Below, one piece after another: positions 1 to 9,686 of a stretch of DNA of 64,000 bases. The stretch is from Marinobacter guineae (GTDB lineage Bacteria; Pseudomonadota; Gammaproteobacteria; Pseudomonadales; Oleiphilaceae). The notes beneath the pieces were generated by a model. The model did no database searches. It worked only from the letters and a program-made list of their open reading frames with translations, and had not been told where the DNA came from. The stretch spans positions 124,001 through 188,000 of the forward strand of contig NZ_KZ319340.1 in assembly GCF_002744735.1 (NCBI RefSeq), read 5' to 3'. Numbering within the stretch: position 1 is the stretch's first letter; each line of letters starts with the position of its first letter. The translations under genes were made by a program, and so were the position numbers.

Positions 1-1059
1 CTGATCGAGAACTGCCCGGAGGCCCGGGCCCGAAAGATTGCCCAGGAAGCCCTGGATCTGATCGGTGAATTCGTCTTCCAGTGGCAGGGCCACAAGCTAC
101 AGACCACAGCCTCCGGCGGCCTGCTGGTCATGGACAGAGACATTCCCCGTGACCCGGAACAGTTACTCAGCCAGGCTGCGGACCTGTGTCACACTGCCAA
201 AACCTCCGGTCGCAACCGTATCCATGCGGCCAGAGCCGTCACCCATCAGGCCGACGACTCGACCGCCAGCAAGCGGGTTGAGCAGATCCGCGAGGCATTG
301 GATGGCAATCATCTGATTCTCGAATATCAGGCCATGAGACCGGTTGCCAGCCCCACCTGGGGCGATCACATTGAAATCCTTTGCCGAATCCCGGCAACGC
401 CCGATGGCGAGACTGTGCTCAAGCCCGACGACTTCCTGCCCATCGCCGAGCGTTTTGACCTGGCCAAACGCCTGGACCGACAGGTGATCCGGCAAACACT
501 GGCCTGGCTCGGCAAACAGCCTTTGCTGGAACCCCGGTTAAAGTACTGCGGCTTTAACCTGTCACTGGCCAGCGTACTGGATGACACCTTCCCGGACTTT
601 ATGGCCCGGGCCCTGAGTGAATCGCCGTTTGACCCGAGCTGCTTCTGTCTGGAGATTCGCGAAGCCCACGCCACCCAGTATCCGGACGATGTCGCCGTGC
701 TTTGCGATGCATTGCATCGGGCAGGTTGCCGGGTTGCCCTTGATGGCGCCGGTGCGTCGGTGGAAAGCTACAGCCTGGCGGCAAAACTACCGGTGGACAT
801 AATCAAACTGGATCGGCGGATGGTGCAACAACTGGAAGAGGATCCGGTGCAGCAGGTGATGCTCGAGGCCCTGCACCGGATTGCCGAGGCCGCCGGCAAG
901 GTTACCGTGGCCACGTTTATCGAGAGCGATGATGCCCTCCGGAAAGTCAGAACACTCGGCATTCATTATGGCCAGGGCTACCGGTTGTTCCGCCCACAGC
1001 CCCTGGAACAGTTGACGCCGGCGGCGGTTGATCTGACCACGGGAAGGATCGGCGGCTAA
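1..1059 (+). CDS. GGDEF-EAL protein, 5' end outside window, degenerate EAL site
   Basis: The reading frame is open from base 1, with 352 codons visible, so the start lies outside the window. The first ~65 residues are the tail of a GGDEF domain (TAKTSGRNRIH is the usual end). An EAL domain for c-di-GMP hydrolysis fills roughly residues 95-345. The ExLxR motif is kept as EILCR, and the Asn of FNLS, the Glu of CLEIRE and the Lys of IIKLD are present. The DDFGTG loop reads DGAGAS, so its second Asp is lost, and the usual AEGVE reads ATFIE. From family knowledge these losses suggest weak or absent phosphodiesterase activity, so the domain may only sense c-di-GMP. An ATG at 130 is internal, not the start. 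It converges with argH. Confidence 0.88.
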   Translation: MIENCPEARARKIAQEALDLIGEFVFQWQGHKLQTTASGGLLVMDRDIPRDPEQLLSQAADLCHTAKTSGRNRIHAARAVTHQADDSTASKRVEQIREALDGNHLILEYQAMRPVASPTWGDHIEILCRIPATPDGETVLKPDDFLPIAERFDLAKRLDRQVIRQTLAWLGKQPLLEPRLKYCGFNLSLASVLDDTFPDFMARALSESPFDPSCFCLEIREAHATQYPDDVAVLCDALHRAGCRVALDGAGASVESYSLAAKLPVDIIKLDRRMVQQLEEDPVQQVMLEALHRIAEAAGKVTVATFIESDDALRKVRTLGIHYGQGYRLFRPQPLEQLTPAAVDLTTGRIGG

Positions 1060-1088
1060 CCGTCCATCCCGGAGCCGTTGGGCGCGGT

Positions 1089-2501
1089 TCAGTCCAGCTG
1101 GCTGCCGCGCGCCCGGCCAATGGCCGCACGTACCTGATCCGGCGCCGTGCCGCCCAGGTGATTGCGGGCCTGAACAGACCCCTCCAGGGTCAGCACATCA
1201 AACACGTCCTCGCCAATGTGGTCGGAAAACTGCTTAAGCTCTTCCAGGGTCATATCCGAAAGATCTCGACCTTCGGCCACACCAAAAGCGACTGACTTAC
1301 CCACGATTTCATGAGCATCCCGGAAAGGCACGCCTTTTTTCACCAGGTAATCCGCCAGATCGGTAGCAGTGGAGAAACCGCGCTTGGCTGCTACGCGCAT
1401 GTTATCGGCCTTTGAACGAATTGCCGGAATCATGTCGGCGTACGCCTTCAGGCAGCCCTTGATGGTATCGACGGTGTCGAAAAGCGGCTCCTTGTCTTCC
1501 TGATTGTCCTTGTTGTAGGCCAGTGGCTGACTCTTCATCAGGGTCAGCAGACTCACCAGGTGACCATTAACCCGCCCAGTCTTGCCCCGGACCAGTTCCG
1601 GAACATCCGGATTCTTTTTCTGGGGCATGATGGACGAGCCGGTGCAGAATCGGTCCGGCAGGTCAATGAAATCAAACTGGGCGGAGGTCCAGAGCACCAG
1701 CTCCTCACTGAACCGCGACAGATGCGTCATCAGGAGCGCGGAAAAGCTGCAGAACTCAATGGCAAAATCCCGGTCGCTGACCGAGTCCAGGGAGTTTTCT
1801 GTGGGCCGGTCGAAACCCAGCAACCTGGCTGTCAGCGCCCGATCGATGGGATAGGTGGTTCCGGCAAGTGCCGCCGCACCCAGGGGCATTACGTTCACCC
1901 GCTTGCGGCAATCCTGCAGGCGTTCGGCATCCCGGACCAGCATTTCGTACCAGGCCAGCAGGTGGTGCCCGAAGGTTACCGGCTGGGCGGTCTGAAGATG
2001 GGTGAAGCCGGGCATGATGGTCTCCGCCTCGCGCTCGGCCAGGTCCAGCAGGCCCGCTTGCAGGCGTTTCAGTTCCTCGGCAATGACATCAATCTCGTCC
2101 CGCAGGTACAGACGGATATCGGTGGCCACCTGATCGTTGCGGCTACGGCCGGTGTGCAGTTTCTTGCCGGTAATGCCGATACGGTCGGTCAGGCGCGCTT
2201 CAATATTCATATGCACGTCTTCAAGACTGACAGACCACTGGAAATTACCGGATTCAATGTCTGCCTTGACGCCCTTCAGGCCCTCAACAATCTGGTCCCG
2301 CTCGTCGTTGGTAAGCACGCCAACTTCCGCCAGCATGGTAGCGTGGGCAATGGAGCCGGTAATGTCATGGTGGTACAGGCGCTGGTCAAAACCCACGGAT
2401 GCGGTAAATTTCTCAACGAAGGCATCGGTAGGTTCACTGAAGCGTCCGCCCCAGGGTTTTTCAGAGCTTGTGGTCTGGTCAGACTTTTTCTGATCCGTCA
2501 T
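1089..2501 (-). CDS. argH: Argininosuccinate lyase
   Basis: Catalyses the last step of arginine synthesis, splitting argininosuccinate into arginine and fumarate in the cytoplasm. The 470-residue protein has the normal family length. It carries the fumarase/aspartase superfamily signature [11 protein letters not shown] in its middle third, [13 protein letters not shown] near residue 115 and TTYPIDR further on. It starts at an ATG divergent from algZ, with 119 bases between them. The argH-algZ neighbourhood is the same as in Pseudomonas aeruginosa. Confidence 0.97.
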   Translation of the reverse strand: MTDQKKSDQTTSSEKPWGGRFSEPTDAFVEKFTASVGFDQRLYHHDITGSIAHATMLAEVGVLTNDERDQIVEGLKGVKADIESGNFQWSVSLEDVHMNIEARLTDRIGITGKKLHTGRSRNDQVATDIRLYLRDEIDVIAEELKRLQAGLLDLAEREAETIMPGFTHLQTAQPVTFGHHLLAWYEMLVRDAERLQDCRKRVNVMPLGAAALAGTTYPIDRALTARLLGFDRPTENSLDSVSDRDFAIEFCSFSALLMTHLSRFSEELVLWTSAQFDFIDLPDRFCTGSSIMPQKKNPDVPELVRGKTGRVNGHLVSLLTLMKSQPLAYNKDNQEDKEPLFDTVDTIKGCLKAYADMIPAIRSKADNMRVAAKRGFSTATDLADYLVKKGVPFRDAHEIVGKSVAFGVAEGRDLSDMTLEELKQFSDHIGEDVFDVLTLEGSVQARNHLGGTAPDQVRAAIGRARGSQLD

Positions 2502-2620
2502 GGTCTATCTTTCCTGCTGACAGCCCGGCATCATCTGGCGGGAACTGGGTACATTGAACGTGGCAGGAGTATACCATTCTGACCCGGGTAAAGGAGATAC
2601 CCCGTAACGGGGACAAAGCT

Positions 2621-3694
2621 GTGACAACTAACGAGTTCTACGTACCGGACCTGTGCCGGGTCCGGGCCGTGTTCCTGTTGCTGGTAACCAGCGAGCTGCT
2701 GGTTCTGGTGCTCGCCATCGTGCAGGCCACACAGGGCTGGATTGACTGGAACTACTTCGGGCTGCTGTCCCTTTTCGTGCAGTGGACGACCCTTACCAGC
2801 GCCGCACTGATCTGTCTCCTTCGGGCCAGGCTCGCCCGGATGTCCGTTTCCGGTGCCACGGCCATAATCGTCGCCATCGTGCTGCTGGATGTGCTGGCGT
2901 TCAGCCTGTTTGCCGACAGTGTCCTGCACCCCCAGGACGGCGTGGCGGTCTGGCAGGGCGTCGCCAAAAAGATGTTGCTGGCGCTGCTGATTGTATTGAT
3001 GGTGCTGCGCTACTTTTACCTGCAGCACCAGTGGCAGCAGCAGCGGGAAGCGGAAATGCAGGCCCACCTGGCGTCGCTCCAGGCCCGCATCCAGCCCCAC
3101 TTCCTGTTTAATAGTATGAACACCATCGCGAGTCTGATTGCGGTCAATCCGGACAAAGCCGAAGAAGCGGTGCTGGACCTGTCGGAACTGTTCCGCGCCA
3201 GCCTTCGCACCGTCGACCAGTTGATTCCCCTGTCGCGGGAGCTGGAACTGTGCCAACGCTATCTGGCCATCGAGGCACTTCGGCTGGGTGACCGGCTTAA
3301 GCTCGAATGGCATATTGAAACCGGCCTTGAGCAACAGGCAATTCCACCCCTCACCCTGCAACCCCTGGTCGAAAACGCCATTTACCACGGCATCCAGCCC
3401 AGGCCCGAGGGTGGCACAGTGCGAATTGAGGCCGAAGCCAAAGGCAACTTCGTCTATCTGCTGGTGCAGAACCCGAAACCGGACCAGAACACCCATCAGC
3501 ATGACGGCAACCGCATGGCGCTGGTCAACATCAAGTCCCGGCTCCAGGCCCTGTTCGGGGAACCAGCCGTTCTCAAGCATAGCCATCATAACGATGTCTA
3601 TACCGTCACCCTGCGACTGCCGCGCCAGAAGGTTAGCGAACAGAAAACCCACAATAAGAGAACTGAAAACCAAGGAAACTTAGATCAGCCATGA
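2621..3694 (+). CDS. algZ: LytS/AlgZ-type sensor histidine kinase
   Basis: Membrane histidine kinase partner of AlgR (also called FimS). The first ~145 residues hold four hydrophobic segments (for example VFLLLVTSELLVLVLAI). The His_kinase (PF06580) phospho-acceptor motif QPHFLFNSMNT lies near residue 165 and a compact ATPase region (PLVENAIYHGI) follows. The start is GTG at 2621. The end overlaps algR by four bases (ATGA), so the two are translationally coupled. In P. aeruginosa this pair controls alginate and type IV pili; the output here is inferred from that. Confidence 0.9.
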   Translation: MTTNEFYVPDLCRVRAVFLLLVTSELLVLVLAIVQATQGWIDWNYFGLLSLFVQWTTLTSAALICLLRARLARMSVSGATAIIVAIVLLDVLAFSLFADSVLHPQDGVAVWQGVAKKMLLALLIVLMVLRYFYLQHQWQQQREAEMQAHLASLQARIQPHFLFNSMNTIASLIAVNPDKAEEAVLDLSELFRASLRTVDQLIPLSRELELCQRYLAIEALRLGDRLKLEWHIETGLEQQAIPPLTLQPLVENAIYHGIQPRPEGGTVRIEAEAKGNFVYLLVQNPKPDQNTHQHDGNRMALVNIKSRLQALFGEPAVLKHSHHNDVYTVTLRLPRQKVSEQKTHNKRTENQGNLDQP

Positions 3695-4440
3695 GTGATA
3701 CCCGCAGCGTCCTGATCACCGATGACGAACCCCTGGCCCGGGAACGCATTCGCCGCCTGGTGGAGGCACTCCCCGGGTACCGGGTGTGCGGTGAATCGGC
3801 GGACGGCGACAGTACCCTGAAACAGGTGGCGGAACTCGAGCCGGACATTTTGCTGCTGGACATCCGCATGCCCGGCATGGACGGTATGGAAGCGGCCAAC
3901 CGCCTGAGCCAGCTGCCCAACCCGCCGGCCCTGATTTTCTGCACCGCCTACGAGCATTACGCCATACAGGCGTTCGACGTGCAGGCCATTGCCTACCTGC
4001 TCAAGCCCGTGCGCAAGGAGGCACTCGCTGAGGCACTAGCGAGGGCCGGCAGGGTCAATCGGGTGCAACTACAAACCCTGAGCGGTCAGGCCAGCCAGAG
4101 CGCTGAACAGCTGGCTGTGCGCACCCATCGCGGTACCGAGCTGATTGACCTGTCCGAAATTCTCTACTGCGAGGCAGACCAGAAATACGTCACCATTCAC
4201 CATAGCCGCGGTGAAACCGTCTGCGACTATACCCTCAAGGAGCTGGAAAACAGCTACCCCCGCGACTTGCTCAGGACCCACCGGCACACACTTGTGGGTG
4301 CGCGCTTCGTCCAGAGGCTGAAACGGACACCCGACGGACAGAACCTGGTTGTACTCAGGGACAGCCAGGGCGAACTTCCGGTCAGCCGCAGGCATGCCAG
4401 CAACGTTCGCCAGTGGCTCCAGGAGCGCCAGCCGGGCTGA
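3691..4440 (+). CDS. algR: LytTR response regulator AlgR
   Basis: DNA-binding response regulator. The receiver domain is residues ~5-120, with acidic pocket DDEP and phospho-acceptor Asp in LLLDIRMPGMDG (about residue 54). A LytTR DNA-binding domain lies at ~145-245 (ILYCEADQKYVTIH, LLRTHRHTLVG). The 249-residue length matches AlgR. It overlaps algZ by four bases and lies 92 bases upstream of hemC, as in Pseudomonas. Confidence 0.92.
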   Translation: MSDTRSVLITDDEPLARERIRRLVEALPGYRVCGESADGDSTLKQVAELEPDILLLDIRMPGMDGMEAANRLSQLPNPPALIFCTAYEHYAIQAFDVQAIAYLLKPVRKEALAEALARAGRVNRVQLQTLSGQASQSAEQLAVRTHRGTELIDLSEILYCEADQKYVTIHHSRGETVCDYTLKELENSYPRDLLRTHRHTLVGARFVQRLKRTPDGQNLVVLRDSQGELPVSRRHASNVRQWLQERQPG

Positions 4441-4532
4441 GGCGGCGCCCGATTCAAAGGTGGTAGCTACGGGACTTTTCTGCCGTCACAAGGTAACCTT
4501 GGCGGACATTTTCCGAACCGACAGTGAGTGTC

Positions 4533-5474
4533 ATGTCCAAACGTACCCTTCGCATTGCAACCCGCAGCAGCGCACTGGCGCTGTGGCAGGCGGAATTCAT
4601 CAAGGCTGAACTGGAAAGGCTGCACGACAACATCGCCGTGGAGCTGGTCAAGATCAAGACCCAGGGCGACAAGATTCTGGATGTGCCTCTGGCCAAGATC
4701 GGCGGCAAGGGTCTGTTCGTTAAAGAGCTCGAAGAGGCCATGCTGGACGGTCGTGCGGATCTGGCGGTGCACTCCATGAAAGACGTGCCCATGGAGTTTC
4801 CGGAGGGACTGGGGCTGGTGGCCATCTGTGAACGGGAAGACCCCACCGATGCCTTCGTCAGCAACCAGTTTGACAATGTCGACGCCCTGCCCGATGGCGC
4901 CGTGGTTGGCACCGCCAGCCTGCGCCGGGAGTCCCAGCTTCGGGCCTACCGCCCGGACCTGCAGATTCGCGTTCTGCGCGGCAACGTCAACACCCGGTTG
5001 GCCAAACTCGACGCCGGAGAATATGACGCCATCGTACTGGCCAGCTCCGGCCTGAAACGCCTGGGCTTCCATGAGCGCATCCGCTACGGCCTGCCAGACA
5101 CCGTCTCCCTCCCGGCGGTCGGCCAGGGCGCCCTTGGCATTGAGTGCCGGGTCGATGATAACGAGCTGCTGGCCATGCTTGAGCCGCTTAATCACAAAGA
5201 CTCGTCCGATCGCGTCAGGGCCGAGCGGGCCCTGAACCGTCGCCTCGAAGGCGGTTGCCAGGTGCCCATTGCCGCCTACGCCCTGCTTGAGGACGAAGAC
5301 ACCCTCTGGCTGCGCGGCCTGGTGGGGGCCGTGGACGGCACTCAGATCTTCCGCGTGGAAGGCCGGGCTCCCCGGGCCGAGGGCGAACGCCTGGGCCGGG
5401 AACTGGCCGAGGACCTACTGGCCCTGGGGGCCGACAAGGTACTGGCTGAAATCTATGGCCACACCCCACGCTGA
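4533..5474 (+). CDS. hemC: Hydroxymethylbilane synthase (porphobilinogen deaminase)
   Basis: Polymerises four porphobilinogens into hydroxymethylbilane in haem and sirohaem synthesis. The N-terminal [18 protein letters not shown] and [15 protein letters not shown] are family hallmarks. The dipyrromethane cofactor Cys is in [15 protein letters not shown] near residue 240. I chose ATG 4533 ([11 protein letters not shown], 313 residues) over a GTG nine bases upstream because family members begin a few residues before RIATR. Its end overlaps hemD by 20 bases. Confidence 0.96.
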   Translation: MSKRTLRIATRSSALALWQAEFIKAELERLHDNIAVELVKIKTQGDKILDVPLAKIGGKGLFVKELEEAMLDGRADLAVHSMKDVPMEFPEGLGLVAICEREDPTDAFVSNQFDNVDALPDGAVVGTASLRRESQLRAYRPDLQIRVLRGNVNTRLAKLDAGEYDAIVLASSGLKRLGFHERIRYGLPDTVSLPAVGQGALGIECRVDDNELLAMLEPLNHKDSSDRVRAERALNRRLEGGCQVPIAAYALLEDEDTLWLRGLVGAVDGTQIFRVEGRAPRAEGERLGRELAEDLLALGADKVLAEIYGHTPR

Positions 5475-6264
5475 GCCAGAACTGAACGGCCGGCGGATCC
5501 TGATCTGCCGGCCCGAACCGGAAGCATCCCGGCTCGCCAACCGTTTTCAGGCAGCGGGTGCCGATGTGCGCATCCTGCCACTGATTGACCGGGAACCTCT
5601 GCCGGAAACCGCGGAACGTCGCACCTTAATTCTCAGTCTGGATGAGTACTCCCACGTCATTGCAGTCAGCCCTTTCGCCGCCCGTCTTCTGCTCGATGAG
5701 GTGGACACCTGGTGGCCCCAGGTTCCCATGGGCATCCGCTGGTATGGTGTCGGCGCCGGCACGGCAGCGGTGCTCGAAGAATACGGTCTTAACCCCCTAA
5801 AACCGCCGGAAGGCTGGACCAGCGAAGCACTTCTTTCGCTGCCCTCACTGAAGGACTTTCAGGGCGAACGGGTGTTGCTGGCCCGCGGAGAAAACGGCCG
5901 CGAGCTGATCCGGGAAACCCTGGAGGCCCGGGGCGCCAGAGTTACTCCCCTACCCCTGTACCGGCGCTTCTGTCCGGAATATTCGCCGGAACAGACTCAG
6001 GAGACGCTTGAAACCTTCGCTCCGGAGGCCATCATCACGCTCTCTGGAGAAACCTTGAACAATCTCATCGCACTATGTGCGAATAGCAGCCATAATCTAT
6101 ACGATAGGTTATTGATTGTTCCCGCAGATCGGGTTGCCGAACAGGCCCGTGAGGCGGGATTCAGAAATCCGTGTATACCAGGAAGCCTTGCCGATAACGA
6201 CATCGTGGCCACGGTTGCAGCGCAACTCGGCGGCCGGGAAGGTGGCTCCGGAAAAGCCAAGTAA
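5455..6264 (+). CDS. hemD: Uroporphyrinogen-III synthase
   Basis: Cyclises hydroxymethylbilane to uroporphyrinogen III. The frame continues far upstream inside hemC, but the family begins at [14 protein letters not shown], so ATG 5455 (269 residues, 20-base overlap with hemC) is the sensible start. The two-domain fold is suggested by the duplicated pattern: [13 protein letters not shown] in the first half and [14 protein letters not shown] in the second. It is coupled to hemC and followed 8 bases later by hemX. HemD is poorly conserved, so position in the operon supports the call as much as sequence. Confidence 0.92.
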   Translation: MATPHAEPELNGRRILICRPEPEASRLANRFQAAGADVRILPLIDREPLPETAERRTLILSLDEYSHVIAVSPFAARLLLDEVDTWWPQVPMGIRWYGVGAGTAAVLEEYGLNPLKPPEGWTSEALLSLPSLKDFQGERVLLARGENGRELIRETLEARGARVTPLPLYRRFCPEYSPEQTQETLETFAPEAIITLSGETLNNLIALCANSSHNLYDRLLIVPADRVAEQAREAGFRNPCIPGSLADNDIVATVAAQLGGREGGSGKAK

Positions 6265-6272
6265 GGACGCCC

Positions 6273-7397
6273 GTGACAGATACAACGAATCAACTTCCCG
6301 CACCCATTGCCAAGGAACCACCTGCCCGTCAGAAACTGTGGCCGGTATGGCTGGTAGCCCTCATTGCCCTGATTCTTGCTGTTGCCCTGGCACTCTGGAG
6401 CTGGCAGCAGTGGAACAACCATCAGGCCGTCATGCAGTCCCTGCAGACCTTGCAGCAGGACACTGCCCAGCTCGAAAACCAATATGGCGACCGGGGCAGC
6501 CAACAAAGTCAGCGTCTGCAATCCCTGGAAGAAAAACTGGCTAGCCAGCGCGAGCTGATCGCCACCCAGCAGCGCCAGATCGACCACAACGCCAGGGAGC
6601 TTCTGGAAGCCGGTAACCGGACCCGGACCGACTGGCTACTGGCCGAGGCGGAGTATCTGCTGAGAATCGCCAACCAGCGGCTGATGATCGAAAAAGACAT
6701 CCGCGGCGCCCTGTCGGCACTGGAAGCGGTCGACGAAGTGCTGAACGAGTCTGACGACATCGGTGTCTATCCCGTTCGTCAGCAGCTCGCCCGTGAAATC
6801 CTGGCGCTGAAGGGCCTTACCGGTGTCGACCGGACCGGGCTTTATCTGAAACTCGAAGCCGCCATCGACAGCATTAACCAGCTGACCGACCAGGCGCTCG
6901 TCCACGAAAATGCCCCCGGTTTTCTTGCCGGCTCCGGCTCAGCTGCGGAGGCTGAAACCACCGGTGAGCCTGGCCCTCTCGCACGAGCCTGGAACAAGGT
7001 GAAATCGACTATGATGCAGGTGGTCGTGGTTCGCAGGCTGGACGAACCGGTCAAACCGATGCTGTCACCGGACCAGAGTGCCTACGCCCGCCTCAATCTT
7101 CAGCTGATGCTGGAAGAAGCGGAAATGGCCGTGTTGCGGGGTAACCAGGCGCTGTATGAACGGGCGCTGACCAAAGCCCGCACAACCATCGACGCCTGGT
7201 ACGACGCCAGCAATCCACGGGTCAAAGCACTCACCGAAACCCTTGCCGAACTGGCCCAGAGAAATGTGGACCCCAAACTGCCGGATATCAGCCAGTCCCT
7301 GAACCTGCTCAAGGAGCGGCTGGCCGGCCGCCTGAATGCCAGTAACGGTGATGGCGAGGACACCGCCAGCCAGGCTGATGGAGGCGGTGATTCATGA
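6273..7397 (+). CDS. hemX: HemX-family membrane protein
   Basis: 374 residues with GTG start at 6273. A cytoplasmic N-terminus is followed by one transmembrane segment (WLVALIALILAVALALW, about residues 27-45). A periplasmic coiled coil follows (LQTLQQDTAQLENQ through QQRQIDHNARELLEAG) and then a helical domain containing DWLLAEAEYLLRIANQRL, typical of PF04375. Older databases call this family uroporphyrinogen-III C-methyltransferase, but no methyltransferase motif is visible. The role in haem synthesis is inferred from the operon. It overlaps hemY by four bases. Confidence 0.9.
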   Translation: MTDTTNQLPAPIAKEPPARQKLWPVWLVALIALILAVALALWSWQQWNNHQAVMQSLQTLQQDTAQLENQYGDRGSQQSQRLQSLEEKLASQRELIATQQRQIDHNARELLEAGNRTRTDWLLAEAEYLLRIANQRLMIEKDIRGALSALEAVDEVLNESDDIGVYPVRQQLAREILALKGLTGVDRTGLYLKLEAAIDSINQLTDQALVHENAPGFLAGSGSAAEAETTGEPGPLARAWNKVKSTMMQVVVVRRLDEPVKPMLSPDQSAYARLNLQLMLEEAEMAVLRGNQALYERALTKARTTIDAWYDASNPRVKALTETLAELAQRNVDPKLPDISQSLNLLKERLAGRLNASNGDGEDTASQADGGGDS

Positions 7398-8635
7398 TTC
7401 GCCTGTTATTCATTATCCTGCTGGCACTGATAATCGGCACCGGGCTCTCGCTGGGACTGCAGTATGATCTGGGCTATATCCGGATCAGCCTTGGTCACTA
7501 CCTGATCGAAACCAACTTCTGGGTGGGGATGGGCCTTCTGGTGGCCGTTGTTGTCCTGACCGTACTGATCATCAACTTCGCCCGCCGGCTCGGAAAAAGT
7601 ACCGGTCTGGTCGCAGGCTGGATTGCCCGGAGCAATGAACGCAGGGCGCGCCGCCGGACTACCCAGGGCCTGCTGGCTCTGGCGGAGGGCAACTGGCCCA
7701 GGGCCCGCAAACTATTAACCGCCTCGGCAGGCCATGCGGACACTCCGCTGATTAACTATCTTGCAGCCGCCCAGGCGGCTTTCGAATCCGGTGATCATGA
7801 GGCGGTGGATGACCTGCTGCGCAAGGCCTTCGACAGCACCCCGGGGTCGGATATGGCCGTCGGCATCACCCAGGCCCAGCTGCAACTGGCCGGCAACCGG
7901 CTTGAGCAGGCGCTGGCTACCCTGGTTCGGCTGCGGAAGCAGTCACCACACCATCCCTTCGTGCTGAAGCTGCTGAAAAACACCTACCTGCGCCTGGAAG
8001 ACTGGCGGGAACTATCGAAGCTGGTACCGGAGCTGCGTAAGCGCAGCGTGTTGCCGGAGGCAGAACTGAACGACCTGGAACGTCAGGTCTGGCACAACCT
8101 CCTTGAGCGAGCCGCGGAAGATTGCCGTCGCCTGCAGAAACAGGACCCGGACGCTTCTCTGGAGCCGCTAACCCGGCTTTGGGATGAGCTACCCGGCTTC
8201 CTCCGTCGCGACGAATACACCATCCGGGATTACGCCCGCCTGCTTGCGGGCCTTGGCGACGAAGTACAGACCGAAACCCTGTTACGCAAGGTGCTGCGCA
8301 ATCACTGGAGTGACGAACTGATCAACATCTATGGCCGGGTAAAAGGCCAGAAGCCTGACGAGCAGCTGTTGTTGGCAGAGCAGTGGCTCAAAGACCGGCC
8401 CAACAACGCAGAGCTTCTGCTGGCCCTGGGCCGGCTTAGCCTGCGCAATGAGCTCTGGGGCAAGGCCCGGGAATACTTCGAAACCAGCCTGCGACTGAAA
8501 CGCAACCGGGAAGCACTGGCAGAGCTGAGTCGACTGAATGCCCACATGGGCGAGGGCGAGGCCAGCGTCAAACTGCTGATGCAGGGCCTGGAGAAAGACA
8601 GCGGGCTACCGGATTTACCGATGCCAAGGGCCTGA
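7394..8635 (+). CDS. hemY: HemY-family TPR inner-membrane protein
   Basis: 413 residues starting at the ATG of an ATGA overlap with hemX. Two N-terminal transmembrane segments (LLFIILLALIIGTGLSLGL and a second near residues 44-62) match the HemY_N domain. The rest is tetratricopeptide-like helical repeats (for example LLALAEGNWPRARKLL, ALGRLSLRNELWGKAREY). This is the gammaproteobacterial porphyrin-cluster HemY, not the Bacillus protoporphyrinogen oxidase of the same name. It is the last gene of hemCDXY, and a near-perfect palindrome follows at 8640. Confidence 0.92.
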   Translation: MIRLLFIILLALIIGTGLSLGLQYDLGYIRISLGHYLIETNFWVGMGLLVAVVVLTVLIINFARRLGKSTGLVAGWIARSNERRARRRTTQGLLALAEGNWPRARKLLTASAGHADTPLINYLAAAQAAFESGDHEAVDDLLRKAFDSTPGSDMAVGITQAQLQLAGNRLEQALATLVRLRKQSPHHPFVLKLLKNTYLRLEDWRELSKLVPELRKRSVLPEAELNDLERQVWHNLLERAAEDCRRLQKQDPDASLEPLTRLWDELPGFLRRDEYTIRDYARLLAGLGDEVQTETLLRKVLRNHWSDELINIYGRVKGQKPDEQLLLAEQWLKDRPNNAELLLALGRLSLRNELWGKAREYFETSLRLKRNREALAELSRLNAHMGEGEASVKLLMQGLEKDSGLPDLPMPRA

Positions 8636-8639
8636 ACAT

Positions 8640-8668
8640 GGGGTCAGATGAAAATTTCATCTGCCCCC
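8640..8668. repeat. Near-perfect 29-bp palindrome (REP-like or terminator)
   Basis: Arms 8640-8653 (GGGGTCAGATGAAA) and 8655-8668 pair at 13 of 14 positions around a single central base at 8654. It lies between the convergent ends of hemY and the flavoreductase gene. No T-run follows on either strand, so a simple intrinsic terminator is less likely than a REP-type repeat or a bidirectional transcript-end structure. Confidence 0.6.
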
Positions 8669-8680
8669 ACTTTCATGATT

Positions 8681-9685
8681 TCAGCCCCTGGGGGCGTACT
8701 CCAGCACATCCGAGAAGAAAGCGGCTTCAGGCAGGCCCGCCTCGACAAGCGCATCCATCAACGTGTACACCATGGTCGGCGAACCACTGGCGTGCACTTC
8801 CACCTTCCCCCAGTCCATCCCCGAGGCCAGAACCGCACGCACCAGCTGGTCATGGTGGCCACTCCAATCATTGTCTTCATCATCACCCACCACCGGCAGG
8901 AAGGTGAATGGCGGCCATTCCTCCTGCCATTGCTGGGCCAGGGACCGGAGGTACATGTCTTCATGACGGCGAACCCCCCAGTACAGTTTGACCGGCTGGT
9001 TGTAAGACGTTTCCCGGAGATAATCCACCAGGCTTTTCATCTGCGCAAACCCCGTACCGGCCGCCACCAACAGCAGCGGCTTCGCCGGCGCAGATGCCAG
9101 GCAGGCCTTGCCATGGGGTAATTCCACGGTCACCTCGCCGCCTGAGGTCAGGGCATCAATGACTTTCTGTGCCGACACCCATTCCGGCGTCGCCTGGATG
9201 TGAAGTTCGATGTTCTGGGCCGAAGGGCTGCTGGCAATGGAAAAGTAACAGGGCTCTGCGCCCGGCAGGTTGACCGAGAGATACTGCCCGGCGTGAAACG
9301 AAAGTTCCCGACGCCGAGGAAGCTGCAGCTCAACGCGATAGACATCGTGACTGATGGAACGAACGTCCACGACTTTCGCCTGGTACTTGCCAGGCTGATT
9401 GTTTCCGGCTGCCATAACGGCGGATATCTCCAAGTCCAGGTCCGTAAGCGCTGTGGTTCTGCACATCATCAGCCGCTCGCCGACCTCAATAGTCTGTTGG
9501 TTTCGGGTGTTAAGCGCGAGGCCTGCGATCAGCCGCGCCTCACAGATTTCACACACCCCGTTTCGACAGGCCGCAGGCACATCAACGCCTGCGCTGGCGG
9601 CGGCACTGAGTAAATCGCTATCCCGGGCAGCGTTAAACGCAATACCGGAGGGCAGAAGCATCACTCGCCAATCTTCATTGCCCAT
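8681..9685 (-). CDS. 2Fe-2S ferredoxin-FAD/NAD(P)H reductase beside ubiD
   Basis: Electron-transfer flavoreductase of the type annotated CDP-6-deoxy-delta-3,4-glucoseen reductase in pseudomonads. An N-terminal plant-type ferredoxin domain has cysteines in CRNGVCEICEARL plus a later MMCRT. A FAD domain follows (FHAGQYLSVNL, CYFSIASSP) and then a nucleotide domain (LLLVAAGTGFAQMKS, HASGSPTMVY). I chose ATG 9685 (334 residues), one base after the ubiD stop, which fits coupling. An ATG at 9739 would overlap ubiD. The physiological substrate is unknown; the fixed pairing with ubiD suggests redox support for ubiquinone synthesis, which is inference. Confidence 0.82.
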   Translation of the reverse strand: MGNEDWRVMLLPSGIAFNAARDSDLLSAAASAGVDVPAACRNGVCEICEARLIAGLALNTRNQQTIEVGERLMMCRTTALTDLDLEISAVMAAGNNQPGKYQAKVVDVRSISHDVYRVELQLPRRRELSFHAGQYLSVNLPGAEPCYFSIASSPSAQNIELHIQATPEWVSAQKVIDALTSGGEVTVELPHGKACLASAPAKPLLLVAAGTGFAQMKSLVDYLRETSYNQPVKLYWGVRRHEDMYLRSLAQQWQEEWPPFTFLPVVGDDEDNDWSGHHDQLVRAVLASGMDWGKVEVHASGSPTMVYTLMDALVEAGLPEAAFFSDVLEYAPRG

Positions 9686-9686
9686 A

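Noticed and set aside
1560-2582. 340-codon plus-strand frame opposite argH
   Set aside because: Antisense shadow of argH in a high-GC gene.
2531-3673. 380-codon minus-strand frame opposite algZ
   Set aside because: Antisense shadow of the AlgZ coding strand; no family similarity.
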